A model generated the notes under the pieces. That model searched no databases. It had not been told where the DNA came from and saw only the letters and a list, made by a program, of their open reading frames with translations. A program made the translations under genes and the position numbers. Shown here piece after piece: positions 53,476 to 61,610 of a stretch of 64,000 nucleotides of DNA (positions are counted from its first letter, which is position 1; every line of letters begins with the position of its first letter). The stretch is from positions 62,001 to 126,000 of the forward strand of contig NZ_QOIM01000021.1 in the NCBI RefSeq assembly GCF_003323735.1, in the 5' to 3' direction. The stretch is from Streptomyces reniochalinae (GTDB lineage: Bacteria > Actinomycetota > Actinomycetes > Streptomycetales > Streptomycetaceae).

Positions 53476-53706
53476 ATGCGCGAAGACGCGACGAACGGAC
53501 ACTCGAAGGGGATGAGCCGGGAGGAGATTCTCGCTCTTCCTGTAGCGGTTGACCTGGATACGAGCAACCGCGCGTTGGGACTTGGACGGAGCAAGGGGTA
53601 CGAGCTGGCGAAGCGGGGCGAGTACCCGTGCAAGGTGCTGCGGATCGGCAACGCCTACCGGGTCGTGACCGCGGATCTGCTGAATCTGCTCGGGCTGGCT
53701 GCGTGA
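53476..53706 (+). CDS. Excisionase-like helix-turn-helix protein
   Basis: A 76-residue protein: SREEILALPVAVDLDTSNRALGLGRSKGYELAKRGEYPCKVLRIGNAYRVVTADLLNLLGL, an HTH_17/excisionase fold with the wing (KVLRIGNAYRV). Such proteins in actinomycete elements serve as recombination directionality factors or regulators. AAAGGGG lies 8 bases before the ATG at 53476; the inner Met at 53512 or the upstream Met at 53455 are alternatives. It diverges from the XRE/recombinase operon. Confidence 0.8.
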   Translation: MREDATNGHSKGMSREEILALPVAVDLDTSNRALGLGRSKGYELAKRGEYPCKVLRIGNAYRVVTADLLNLLGLAA

Positions 53707-53935
53707 AGGGGCGGCAAGATAGCAGACGGTTCTGCGTTGAGCTGACACAGAATCGCTGGACTGTTGCCGGGAGTGGACGTACGGTCCGTGTTCCCTCGCA
53801 GCGGTCGCAGCGCCGCCCGCGAGAGAGCCCCCGGCGGGCCAACGCCGGAGGCTCAGCGAACTCCCTTACGCCTTCACACGATCCGGTCGCCGGAGGGCCA
53901 CGCATGCCCGCAGGCGCCAGGTGAGGAGTTGCCTC

Positions 53936-55417
53936 ATGCAACGTACGACATCCGCGCCCAATTCCGGTCCCGAGAGGATGCCTTGGCCTCCCGTCGCGGT
54001 CCCCGGACGGGGCCGTGGTCCCCACGGAGGGGACGGTCCCAGCGCGGAGCGGGAGGGGACCGGTCCCCGGTCCCCGTCCCCTGCCGACCGCGTGGGGACC
54101 GTCCCCGCCTCTCCACAGGACAGCGGCTTGGGGACCGGGACCGAACCGGTCGAAGGAGCGGGGACCGACGTGCCGACGAGCGGGACCGGGACCGTCGGGG
54201 ACCGTGGTGGCGAGGCTGAGTCAGTGGGGACCGGTCCCCACACTTCACCGGGACCGCCGCAGATGGATGGCCCGACGGGACCGGTCCCCGGGACCGGTGA
54301 GGGGACCGAGGGCGACGCGGCGGAGCTGTTGGACGAGCTGCGGTCGGCCATCGCGCGGTACATGATCCTGCCGGGGCGGGAAGCGCTGGACGCGGTCACG
54401 CTGTGGGTGGCGGCCACGCACCTGCAGCCTGTGTTCCAGCACGCACCGAGGCTCGCGGTGGTCGGCCCGGCCAAGCGGTGCGGGAAGTCGCGCCTGCTGG
54501 ACGTGGTCACCGAGACCGTGCACAAGCCGGTCATCACGGTCAACGCCAGCACGGCCGCGATCTTCCGGTCGGTGACCGAGGAGCCACCCACCCTCCTGGT
54601 GGACGAGGCGGACACGCTCTTCGGCAACCCGAAGATGGCGGAGAAGAACGAGGAGCTCCGTGGCCTGCTGAACGCCGGTCACCAGCGCAACCGCCCTGCC
54701 CTGCGGATATCCGGGCCCGAGCACAAACCCACGGAGTTCCCCACGTTCGCCATGGCGGCCCTGGCCGGAATCGGGGAGCTGCCCGACACGATCATGGGCC
54801 GGTCGATCGTGATCCGGATGCGCCGCCGGGCACCGGGGGAGAAGGTCGCCTCCTTCCGTGCCCGCCGCGACACCCCCGCCCTGCACCGGCTGCGTGACCG
54901 GCTGAAGGCATGGGCCGGTCAGATCGCCGGTCAGGCGGTCGAGATGGAGCCGTCGATGCCGGTCGAAGACCGGGCGGCGGACACCTGGGAGCCGCTGGTG
55001 GTGGTCGCCGAGCTGGCGGGCGGTCAGTGGCCCGCCACGGCGCGATCAGCGTGCAAGATCATGTCCGACTACGAGGCCGGTCAGGACGAGGACGGCGGTT
55101 TGAAGATCCGCATCCTGGCCGATATCCGGTCCGCCTTCGCCTCCTGCGGCGATCCCGAGGCCCTGTCCACCAACCGGCTCCTGTCCGTCCTCAGGGAGGA
55201 CCCGGAAGCCCCGTGGGCCGAGTACGGCACCAACGGCCTGACTCCCCGCGGACTGCAGTTGCTCCTGAAGGACTACGGCATCCAGTCGGCCAACATCCGC
55301 TTCCCCGACGGCGGCCAGGCCAAGGGCTTCTCCCGCAACAGGTTCCTGGATGCCTGGGCCCGCTACTGCCCAACGACCCGGGTCGCGACCAACACCCCTG
55401 CCGCGAGCGGCGGCTGA
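53936..55417 (+). CDS. DUF3631-domain ATPase
   Basis: A 493-residue protein. Residues 1-115 are Gly/Pro/Thr-rich low complexity encoded by the GGGACCG repeats. The DUF3631 region follows: Walker A VVGPAKRCGKSRLLDVV near residue 185, Walker B PTLLVDEADTLF near 220, and PTFAMAALAGIGELPDTIMGRSIVIRMRRR. The C-terminal part (residues ~390-480) resembles the winged domain of replication primase-helicase proteins (RLLSVLREDPEAPW, GLTPRGLQLLLKDYGI). DUF3631 domains often end bifunctional primase-polymerases of mobile elements; here the primase part is absent. GAGGAG lies 7 bases upstream of the ATG. A role in element replication is inferred. Confidence 0.82.
   Translation: MQRTTSAPNSGPERMPWPPVAVPGRGRGPHGGDGPSAEREGTGPRSPSPADRVGTVPASPQDSGLGTGTEPVEGAGTDVPTSGTGTVGDRGGEAESVGTGPHTSPGPPQMDGPTGPVPGTGEGTEGDAAELLDELRSAIARYMILPGREALDAVTLWVAATHLQPVFQHAPRLAVVGPAKRCGKSRLLDVVTETVHKPVITVNASTAAIFRSVTEEPPTLLVDEADTLFGNPKMAEKNEELRGLLNAGHQRNRPALRISGPEHKPTEFPTFAMAALAGIGELPDTIMGRSIVIRMRRRAPGEKVASFRARRDTPALHRLRDRLKAWAGQIAGQAVEMEPSMPVEDRAADTWEPLVVVAELAGGQWPATARSACKIMSDYEAGQDEDGGLKIRILADIRSAFASCGDPEALSTNRLLSVLREDPEAPWAEYGTNGLTPRGLQLLLKDYGIQSANIRFPDGGQAKGFSRNRFLDAWARYCPTTRVATNTPAASGG
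54034..54308. repeat. GGGACCG / CGGTCCC repeat cluster
   Basis: At least twelve copies of GGGACCG or its complement in ~275 bases, inside the N-terminal coding part of the DUF3631 gene. Perfect palindromes GGGGACCGGTCCCC occur at 54055-54068 and 54226-54239, with a 12-bp version at 54277-54288. The reading frame tolerates them as Gly-Thr-Gly-Pro, so the DNA motif may be what is selected. Confidence 0.8.
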
Positions 55418-55578
55418 CCCGTATCGACCGGTCCCACCCGTCCCCGCGCAGGTCAGTGAGGGGACGGGTCTTGGCCCCGCAACGAGTCGACCCGTCACAC
55501 CCCGCTGACCCGTCCCTGTCCTGACCAGGCGTGCAACCAGTGGGACGAGTGCAACGCCACCGAACCGAGGAGCCGCGC

Positions 55579-56169
55579 GTGCCCGAGCATGAACCCGCAA
55601 TGAGGCCCACCACCGTCACCACCGACGGCGCAGCAAGTTGTCGGGTAAGGAGTCCTTACCTGGCCTCCGCCCCAGGGGAGGCGGAGGCGTCCGGCGCCGG
55701 GGCGGCACCGGATACGGTCGGCCCGGGGGCGCCGACCGAGGGAGGGGGCGACGAGTCGTCGTCGACCGTGCCGCAACAGTCTGCGCCGCGCCGTCGTCTG
55801 CGTGACAAGCAGCTACGCGAGCACCGCGTCCACCCCCGCTACAACGATGCCGAGTTCGCCTTCGTCGAGAACGCCGCCGCCCGAAGCGGCATGGCCCCAG
55901 GCGGCTATGTGGCCGAGTGCTCGCTGGCCGCCGCCCGCGCCGACGACCCCACCGCCGCGGTCGCGGACTACCGCGCCATGGTCAAGGCGCTGATGGCCGC
56001 CAACCGCCAGCTCGGCATGATCGGCAGCAACCTCAACCAGCTGACCCGGCACCTCAACCAGCACAGCGCTTGGCCCCACCGCAGCCACGTCCAGCACCTC
56101 CTGGAGCACGTGGAGGCGTCCGTCGCCGAGGTGGACGCCGCCGTCCACCGGGTCACTGAGGGGCGGTGA
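55579..56169 (+). CDS. MobC-like mobilisation accessory protein
   Basis: A 196-residue protein. The N-terminal ~75 residues are low-complexity. The conserved part starts RRLRDKQLREHRVHPRYNDAEFAFVENAAARSGMAPGGYVAECSL, a ribbon-helix-helix-like DNA-binding module, then LMAANRQLGMIGSNLNQLTRHLNQ, the MobC signature. MobC proteins help the relaxase recognise and open oriT. GAGGAG lies 6 bases before the GTG. The relaxase gene starts 4 bases after the stop. Confidence 0.88.
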   Translation: MPEHEPAMRPTTVTTDGAASCRVRSPYLASAPGEAEASGAGAAPDTVGPGAPTEGGGDESSSTVPQQSAPRRRLRDKQLREHRVHPRYNDAEFAFVENAAARSGMAPGGYVAECSLAAARADDPTAAVADYRAMVKALMAANRQLGMIGSNLNQLTRHLNQHSAWPHRSHVQHLLEHVEASVAEVDAAVHRVTEGR

Positions 56170-56173
56170 CCCG

Positions 56174-58027
56174 GTGCTGCCCAAGATCATCTTGGGTGCG
56201 GGCCCGGGAGCCACTCGCCGCACCATCCACTACCTCTTCGGACAGGGCCGCGCCAACGAGCACACCGACCCGCACCTGGTCGCCTCCTGGAACGGCTTCG
56301 CCCCCGACCCCGGCCGCAGCCCGCACCGCACTCCACAGGATGTGGAGAAGCAACTCGCCACACAGCTCGACCAGCCAGTGAAGATGCTGGGCGACAAGGC
56401 CCCGAAGCACACCGTGTGGCACTGCCCCGTCCGGGCCGCCCCCGAGGACCCGATCCTGACCGACGCCCAGTGGGCCGCCATTGCCCACCGCATCGTGGCT
56501 GCCGCTGGCATCGCCCCCGAAGGCGACGAGGAAGCCTGCCGTTGGGTGGCCGTCCGTCACGCCGAGGACCACATCCACATCGCCGCCACCCTTGTACGCC
56601 AAGACGGCCGGCGACCCAGCCGTGACTACGACCAGCGGGCCGTCCAGAACGAGGCCCGCCGGATCGAAGCCGACTACGGGCTCCGGCGGCTCAAGCGCGG
56701 CGACGGCACCGCCGCCAAACGCCACACCAGCAAGGAGCACTTCAAGGCCAAGCGCCAAGGCCAGGACGCCACATCCCGCGAGATCCTCCGCCAGCGCGCA
56801 CGCCGCGCCGTGGCCGCAGCCTCCGACGAGGCGGAGTTCTTCGCGTTCCTGGAGGCGACCGGCGTGAACGTGCGCCCGAAGAGGGCCCCGTCCGGTGACA
56901 TCACCGGCTACAGCGTCGCCCTGCACGGCGACGTCAACCTGCACGGCGACCCCGTGTGGTTCTCCGGATCCACCCTGGCCGGAGACCTCTCCCTGCCCAA
57001 GGTCCGTGAATGCCTCACCACTACCCGCCCCGAACCCGTCACCACCCCCACGGCAAACCCGTGGCACCAGGCAATCGCCGCCACTGAGCGCATCCCCCAC
57101 CACCTCGTCCAGGACGACGAGCACGCAGCCCAGGGCCAGCTCGCAGCCCTCGGCGCCACCCTCGACCTGCTCCCCCTGATCGCGACAACACCCGTGAGGA
57201 TGGAGCTGAATCGCGCCGCCGCGGCCTTCGAGCGCACCACCCGCTCCCGCATCACGGCGGACCACCACAGTGCCCGCACCCTGCGCCGCAGCCTCCAGTT
57301 GATCTGGCGCAGCCCTTCTCCAGGAGATGACGGTTCCGGTCTGGCCATGCTGGTCGATGCCGCGCTCACCGCCGCAGTCTTCGCGATGCACTGGCACCGC
57401 ACCCGCCAGCACGCTCAACAGGAAGCAGCAGCCAAGCAGGCCCTCGTACACCTGCAGACCGCCTCCACGAGGATCGCCGGTCCCGTCCTCGACAGCCTGG
57501 CCCACCGCACGCCCACCCAGCAGGTCAAGCGCCGCTACGCCCAGCACGTCCAGCAGGCCGTGCCCGAGCACGTCGAGCGCATCCTCGACGATCCCGCCTG
57601 GGACGCCCTCACCACCGTCCTCGCGCAGGCGGAAAAGGCCGGGCACAACGCGGCCACCGTCCTCGACCAGGCCCTCGGCCAGCGCACCCTGGACGACGCC
57701 CACAGCCCAGCACGCGCCCTCACCTGGCGTATCCGACGCCTCGGCGAACGCCACGTCCCCAGCCCTCTCGCCCAAGCAGCCAAGGCCCGCACTACCGTGC
57801 CCACCCGCCAGCCAGCACGATCGCAAGAGCCCCGTGCCTTCAACTCCTCCACCGGCCACTCTGCCTCGCGACGCCGCGGGCGATGGGCCGTAGCGCAGCC
57901 GGGGAGCGACGCTGCTGACGGTAGGTCGTGGCTGAAGCGGTCGGCTTCTCGGCTTGACGCAACCGCTGGATGTGGGCCTCGAAGGCCATCGGGCCAAGTC
58001 GGGCACTTGCGGTCAGGCGAGGAGTGA
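56174..58027 (+). CDS. MobA/VirD2-type relaxase
   Basis: A 617-residue relaxase. The N-terminal domain has MLPKIILGAGPGATRRTIHYLFGQGR and the three-His metal site in VRHAEDHIHIAATLVRQDG (His129, His133, His135). A catalytic Tyr is not obvious by eye but Tyr20 is a candidate. The middle has RHTSKEHFKAKRQGQDATSREILRQRARRAV and a C-terminal helical region. The last ~55 residues are Arg/Ser-rich and do not resemble the family. The enzyme nicks oriT and pilots the strand in conjugation. With MobC, it makes this region mobilisable by a conjugative helper; no transfer machinery is visible. Confidence 0.85.
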   Translation: MLPKIILGAGPGATRRTIHYLFGQGRANEHTDPHLVASWNGFAPDPGRSPHRTPQDVEKQLATQLDQPVKMLGDKAPKHTVWHCPVRAAPEDPILTDAQWAAIAHRIVAAAGIAPEGDEEACRWVAVRHAEDHIHIAATLVRQDGRRPSRDYDQRAVQNEARRIEADYGLRRLKRGDGTAAKRHTSKEHFKAKRQGQDATSREILRQRARRAVAAASDEAEFFAFLEATGVNVRPKRAPSGDITGYSVALHGDVNLHGDPVWFSGSTLAGDLSLPKVRECLTTTRPEPVTTPTANPWHQAIAATERIPHHLVQDDEHAAQGQLAALGATLDLLPLIATTPVRMELNRAAAAFERTTRSRITADHHSARTLRRSLQLIWRSPSPGDDGSGLAMLVDAALTAAVFAMHWHRTRQHAQQEAAAKQALVHLQTASTRIAGPVLDSLAHRTPTQQVKRRYAQHVQQAVPEHVERILDDPAWDALTTVLAQAEKAGHNAATVLDQALGQRTLDDAHSPARALTWRIRRLGERHVPSPLAQAAKARTTVPTRQPARSQEPRAFNSSTGHSASRRRGRWAVAQPGSDAADGRSWLKRSASRLDATAGCGPRRPSGQVGHLRSGEE

Positions 58028-58202
58028 CTCGATCCGCGGGCGAACGCAAGGGGCCCCGATCGCGAACGCCAAAGCAGCCCCAGCCCGAAGCTGCTCCTCC
58101 GACCTCACGTAGACGAGCCTGTTCGGGGCACCATGGCAGCAGGTCAGCGTCGCTGGCATGCTGGCAGATCCGAGTATCGGACCGCAGCCCCAGGGGGACA
58201 GC

Positions 58203-58793
58203 GTGATCGTGAACCGGCACGTCAGCAGCGAACAGCCCGATGAGCCCGACGAACTGGAACAGCACCTCCCCCAGGAACTCAATGTGACGCTCAACTGGCC
58301 TGAAGACGGCGCTCTAACGGTCAGCCATGGCGCCAGCATCGCGGCTGCTGCAACCTGCGACACGGCATATAGCCAGGCAGCCAACGGTCATTTGATCGAT
58401 CTCTTCGCGGCGCTTCCGTTGCCAGGGACCGCAGAAGGGCAAAGCTTCTGGAAGCGCATGCGTGACGCTGGGGCGAGCGGGGCCCTGAACATCGACCCCG
58501 CCAACATGGGCGGCCCGTTCTTCGACTACGTTCGTCGCGGCAATGAGAGCGGCGTTGCCTCCCGGGTCCTGAGCTTCCTGGCCGAGCTGACACCATCTCA
58601 GCGCACCGCCGTGGCAGAGGTCATTGGCTCTGCTCTCGATAGCGGCACCATTGGCGTCAGCGGCCGATACGGGGGTGAGCTGTGGCTAAGGGACGCAGAG
58701 ATGAGCGCATGGCGCGTGGCGCTGGCCAGTCGACGGCAATTCGAAACGTCACAAGACCGGAAGCAATTCTTCGAAGCATGGCGCCGCGCCTGA
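58203..58793 (+). CDS. Hypothetical protein of the mobilisable region
   Basis: A 196-residue soluble acidic protein, IVNRHVSSEQPDEPDELEQHLPQELNVTLNWPEDGALTVSHG, with a C-terminal part ALDSGTIGVSGRYGGELWLRDAEMSAWRVALASRRQF. No domain was recognised. AGGGGG lies 5 bases before the GTG at 58203; a longer form from 58158 has no ribosome site. It follows the relaxase by 175 bases and ends before a terminator at 58894. Codon use is less G+C-biased than in the relaxase. Function unknown. Confidence 0.6.
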   Translation: MIVNRHVSSEQPDEPDELEQHLPQELNVTLNWPEDGALTVSHGASIAAAATCDTAYSQAANGHLIDLFAALPLPGTAEGQSFWKRMRDAGASGALNIDPANMGGPFFDYVRRGNESGVASRVLSFLAELTPSQRTAVAEVIGSALDSGTIGVSGRYGGELWLRDAEMSAWRVALASRRQFETSQDRKQFFEAWRRA

Positions 58794-59435
58794 CCCCCGG
58801 AACAGCGCATCAGAAGTTGACCGTGCGACAGATGTATCCGATCGTGCGGTAAGCCATCGGGCCCACCGAGCAGTCGCGATAGTCGGACGTGACGACGGCC
58901 CTCCGACCGAACATCCAGGTCGGGGGCCGTCTTCATGATGATCGCGATCACGCTGGACGAGGAGCCCTACACGCAAACCCGCTCCTCGCTCGATGACGGC
59001 CAGCGGACAGCGGCGCGTGACTTGGAAGAGGGCAGGCACCACACGCTCGCCCTCAAGCAGCGCATCACGGAATCGACTTGGACGACCAACCCCATCACCT
59101 GACGATCAGTACACGAGGCGCGAGCGTAAAACTCTCTCTATGACTTCAAGGCGGCCCGCTGACGCGGCCCGCGCGTGGCCCGGCGGGACCGCGCCGCCGC
59201 TCCAGTCTCCGCCCCGCCCCGCCGCCCCGCGCGACTGCAGACGACGGCGATTTGAGGTCAGAGAAGAAAAGCGTCGTGGCAAGGGTGGTCGTTAAGTAGC
59301 CACTTCGGCACGAGCTTCGATGAGGGAACCCATTCCGGGAACTATGGAAAAGTCAGCCAGATCCATTGTATGGAGACTCCCCTGTCGCACCAAAGTGGTC
59401 AGGTAACACCTTGCGCTAGAATTCTCCGCTTCTAT
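58794..59435. other. Gene-free stretch in the mobilisable region
   Basis: 642 bases. Apart from the terminator at 58894-58931 I see no gene, and the GC-rich 59150-59250 segment contains only short homopolymer-like tracts. Confidence 0.5.
58894..58931 (+). terminator. Hairpin terminator
   Basis: A 14-15-bp stem with one bulge (58894-58908 with 58918-58931), 9-base loop, TTC after. Likely ends the 58203 gene. Confidence 0.7.
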
Positions 59436-60248
59436 TTACCTGTAGATCGCCAGGATGTCCAGCGTAAGAGCTGGTCCGTGCAGCGTCGCGTCGTCACTCT
59501 CCAGGTCGCTGGAGACTGCCTCTCTGCGCTGCCGCCTATTCATCAGCGACGCGCCAGGAAGTGCAAGCAGGGAATGGCTTTGCCCTTCCTCCCACCTCTT
59601 AACGATCTTACCTACGACGCATACCTCGTCTTCCAATGCGTCGTGAATGAAATCCTTCTTGAGTTTTCCAGCAATTTGCGGAGAATCTTCACCCTGATCC
59701 CCAATGATCACTACATCAGACTGAAAAGCTCGGGTCATTGTTCGGGTGGCCTCAATCTCCTCATCGCTCGGAAGGTCATCCGCTGACTCTCCTAGGGCGG
59801 GTGCCATCGATCTCAGTGCACCCATCATGTCAAACATTTGCCCTAGCTGTTCGGGCTGGCTCAACATTTGCACCGTTGGGGGGATTTCGATTTCTGCCGA
59901 TACGCTGATGAGCTGACGAATGGTGAGTCTGGGAAAGGATTCGCTGAGGTCCAGAACGTCTTCGTAATCCCATCTCTCCGGGTCACTTTCGAGATGTTCA
60001 ATAAGGCGAGTGAAGCGCTGGGCAGATGTCTCGCGTACTACTTTCTCGTGCTCTTCACTGGTTCCCTTTTCTCCGGAAAAATTGGCGCCCGCAGCAGATG
60101 CTCCGAGGTTAACTCCGCCCTTTTTTCCGCCAGTGCTTGTTCTGCGCACTGTGGACTCATCTGAAATTCCACCCTCTATCCTGGAGAGATAGTTGTGCAA
60201 TGAATTCTCATTCAGGTAGAGGAAGTCGGGCAATGCGGGGACCGGCAT
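59436..60248 (-). CDS. DUF6414-like protein (AT-richer cargo)
   Basis: A 270-residue protein with the start LPDFLYLNENSLHNYLSRIEGG, which resembles the DUF6414 family (tentative recognition). A Gly/Ala/Ser-rich segment (TSTGGKKGGVNLGASAAGANFSGEKG) follows, then SAQRFTRLIEHL and LTIRQLISVSAEIEIPP. The C-terminal region has DVVIIGDQGEDSPQIAGKLKKDFIHDALEDEVCVVGKIVKRW, which could be a small-molecule or protein-binding domain. DUF6414 proteins occur near mobile elements and phage-defence loci, but the biochemical role is unknown. Codon use is clearly more A/T-rich than in the window's core genes. It is a single-gene unit on the minus strand. Confidence 0.65.
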   Translation of the reverse strand: MPVPALPDFLYLNENSLHNYLSRIEGGISDESTVRRTSTGGKKGGVNLGASAAGANFSGEKGTSEEHEKVVRETSAQRFTRLIEHLESDPERWDYEDVLDLSESFPRLTIRQLISVSAEIEIPPTVQMLSQPEQLGQMFDMMGALRSMAPALGESADDLPSDEEIEATRTMTRAFQSDVVIIGDQGEDSPQIAGKLKKDFIHDALEDEVCVVGKIVKRWEEGQSHSLLALPGASLMNRRQRREAVSSDLESDDATLHGPALTLDILAIYR

Positions 60249-60732
60249 AGCATCCTCCTGTCAGTCGTGATTAGGCTGTTTAGGTGAGTATAGGTTAAAA
60301 ATCGGACTTCTGCCTGGTTCCACCCAATCTGCCGGTGCCGTCCTCGCTCGCACGCTCCGGGCAAGCGGTTCAGCCTGTCGGCACGGTGGCGCGGCTGAGC
60401 CCGGAAGCCGGTACCACGAGCCACACGCGCGCCTGGTCGTTCGGCGCTCCCGCCGTCGTCGGACTTTCTGTGGCTGAGGTCCATGCGGGGCCGTTGCGGT
60501 ACAGCAGGGAAGTACAGCAACCCCGGCGACCGTTGGCACCTGGCGCTGCCCCTCCCACGCCCCGCAGCTGCCGGTATGGCCCTCACCGCCCCACCCATCT
60601 CCAGTTTGCAGACAGGACGTGCACCCTCCGGCCAGCCCTGCACCAGATCGCCCGGTGATCCCTGGTCAATAGTGATCACCTATCCTGATCTCCAGTGCCA
60701 AAGCAGCTCCGGCCCAAAATCGTCGCGGAGAT
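60249..60732. other. Intergenic region between two cargo genes
   Basis: 484 bases with no credible gene. It must hold the promoter of the DUF6414-like gene on its left. Open frames present lack family similarity. Confidence 0.5.
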
Positions 60733-61287
60733 CTAGACTATTTCCCCTCCACCGCGAAGCCTTTTGCTCGCACTCGACACAAAACGCTCGAACGCAGCCT
60801 CCGCTTCGTTAAGGTTCATCAACGACTCGTAATTACTGGCCTCTGCGTCTGAAATTGCCTCGTCGTTCCCCCTGCTCCACGCGTACATATAGGGGCCGAC
60901 GGCCCGCACAGCACGCTTAGCAGCCTCCAGCACCGGGCGTGAAGGGGCATCCTCACCATCCAGAAGTGAGATGCGTCGATGACGCCGTTCAAGATCGCTA
61001 TACAGCGTCTCGGAGCGATACACCATGGTCTTGTATTGATCGAGACTGCTCACTATCCAAAGTGATGTTGCCACCTGCAGGATTTGCACTTGAAGGTCTT
61101 CCCACACGGTGCAGAACGCTGCATATGCCTGGTACCGATCCGAGTGGAGAGAGTTGGCTGCGATCGTCAGTTGCTCGATGTCCCTCGCCTGCACCGCAGG
61201 GCCATGCACGGTCGAGTGATCAAGCAAATTGACCGCATCAGTCTCTGAGTGGTCCCAAGGCATGTACTCGTCACCAGGCGACTCCAT
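60733..61287 (-). CDS. Hypothetical helical cargo protein
   Basis: A 184-residue protein with VNLLDHSTVHGPAVQARDIEQLTI near the N-terminus. A motif of this kind (short beta repeats with xVxGxxVQAxxI) is common at the start or end of actinobacterial effector and NLR-like proteins. Residues 60-180 are helical with a hydrophobic stretch LQVQILQVATSLWIVSSLDQY. The start could be the ATG at 61287 or at 61263; neither has a strong ribosome site. Composition is AT-richer, as for the DUF6414-like gene. Function unknown. Confidence 0.55.
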   Translation of the reverse strand: MESPGDEYMPWDHSETDAVNLLDHSTVHGPAVQARDIEQLTIAANSLHSDRYQAYAAFCTVWEDLQVQILQVATSLWIVSSLDQYKTMVYRSETLYSDLERRHRRISLLDGEDAPSRPVLEAAKRAVRAVGPYMYAWSRGNDEAISDAEASNYESLMNLNEAEAAFERFVSSASKRLRGGGEIV

Positions 61288-61451
61288 GCCCCGCATGATA
61301 CGTAGCCAGCGCCGCACCACACCGCACCAGATGCACACCAGAACGGCCGGTGATCAGCGGTTAATACCGGTCAGCACGGCCGTCCATCTCTGGCCAGCGA
61401 ACCGCTCATCCGCCCAGCTCGGCCCCGCAGTCGCCGTCAAACGATCAGTGA

Positions 61452-61494
61452 TTCCCAAGCTCAGAGCGCGGTTCGATTCCCGTCGCCCGCTCCA
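61452..61494 (+). repeat. tRNA-Gly (CCC) 3'-half remnant, candidate att site
   Basis: The segment begins with the anticodon loop TTCCCAAGC and runs through GAGCGCG, the T-loop GTTCGATTCC and acceptor CGTCGCCCGCTCCA, with CCA-like ending. It matches a glycine tRNA from the anticodon to the 3' end except that one G of the T-stem is missing. There is no 5' half. Fragments of this type mark the far attachment site of an element inserted in tRNA-Gly. Confidence 0.7.
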
Positions 61495-61610
61495 TGTCGC
61501 CCCCCGGTCGGATGACCTGGGGGCCTCTGCTGTTCAGATGCTCACTCATCGCGTGCCAGATCCGTGGCCGAAGCACGGCTGGCCCGCCGCTGGGGCCGGG
61601 AGCGGGGCGT

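Noticed and set aside
50910..61494. tRNA-Lys and the 61.45-kb fragment as a matched att pair
   Set aside because: The fragment matches tRNA-Gly, not tRNA-Lys; the T-arm and acceptor sequences differ.
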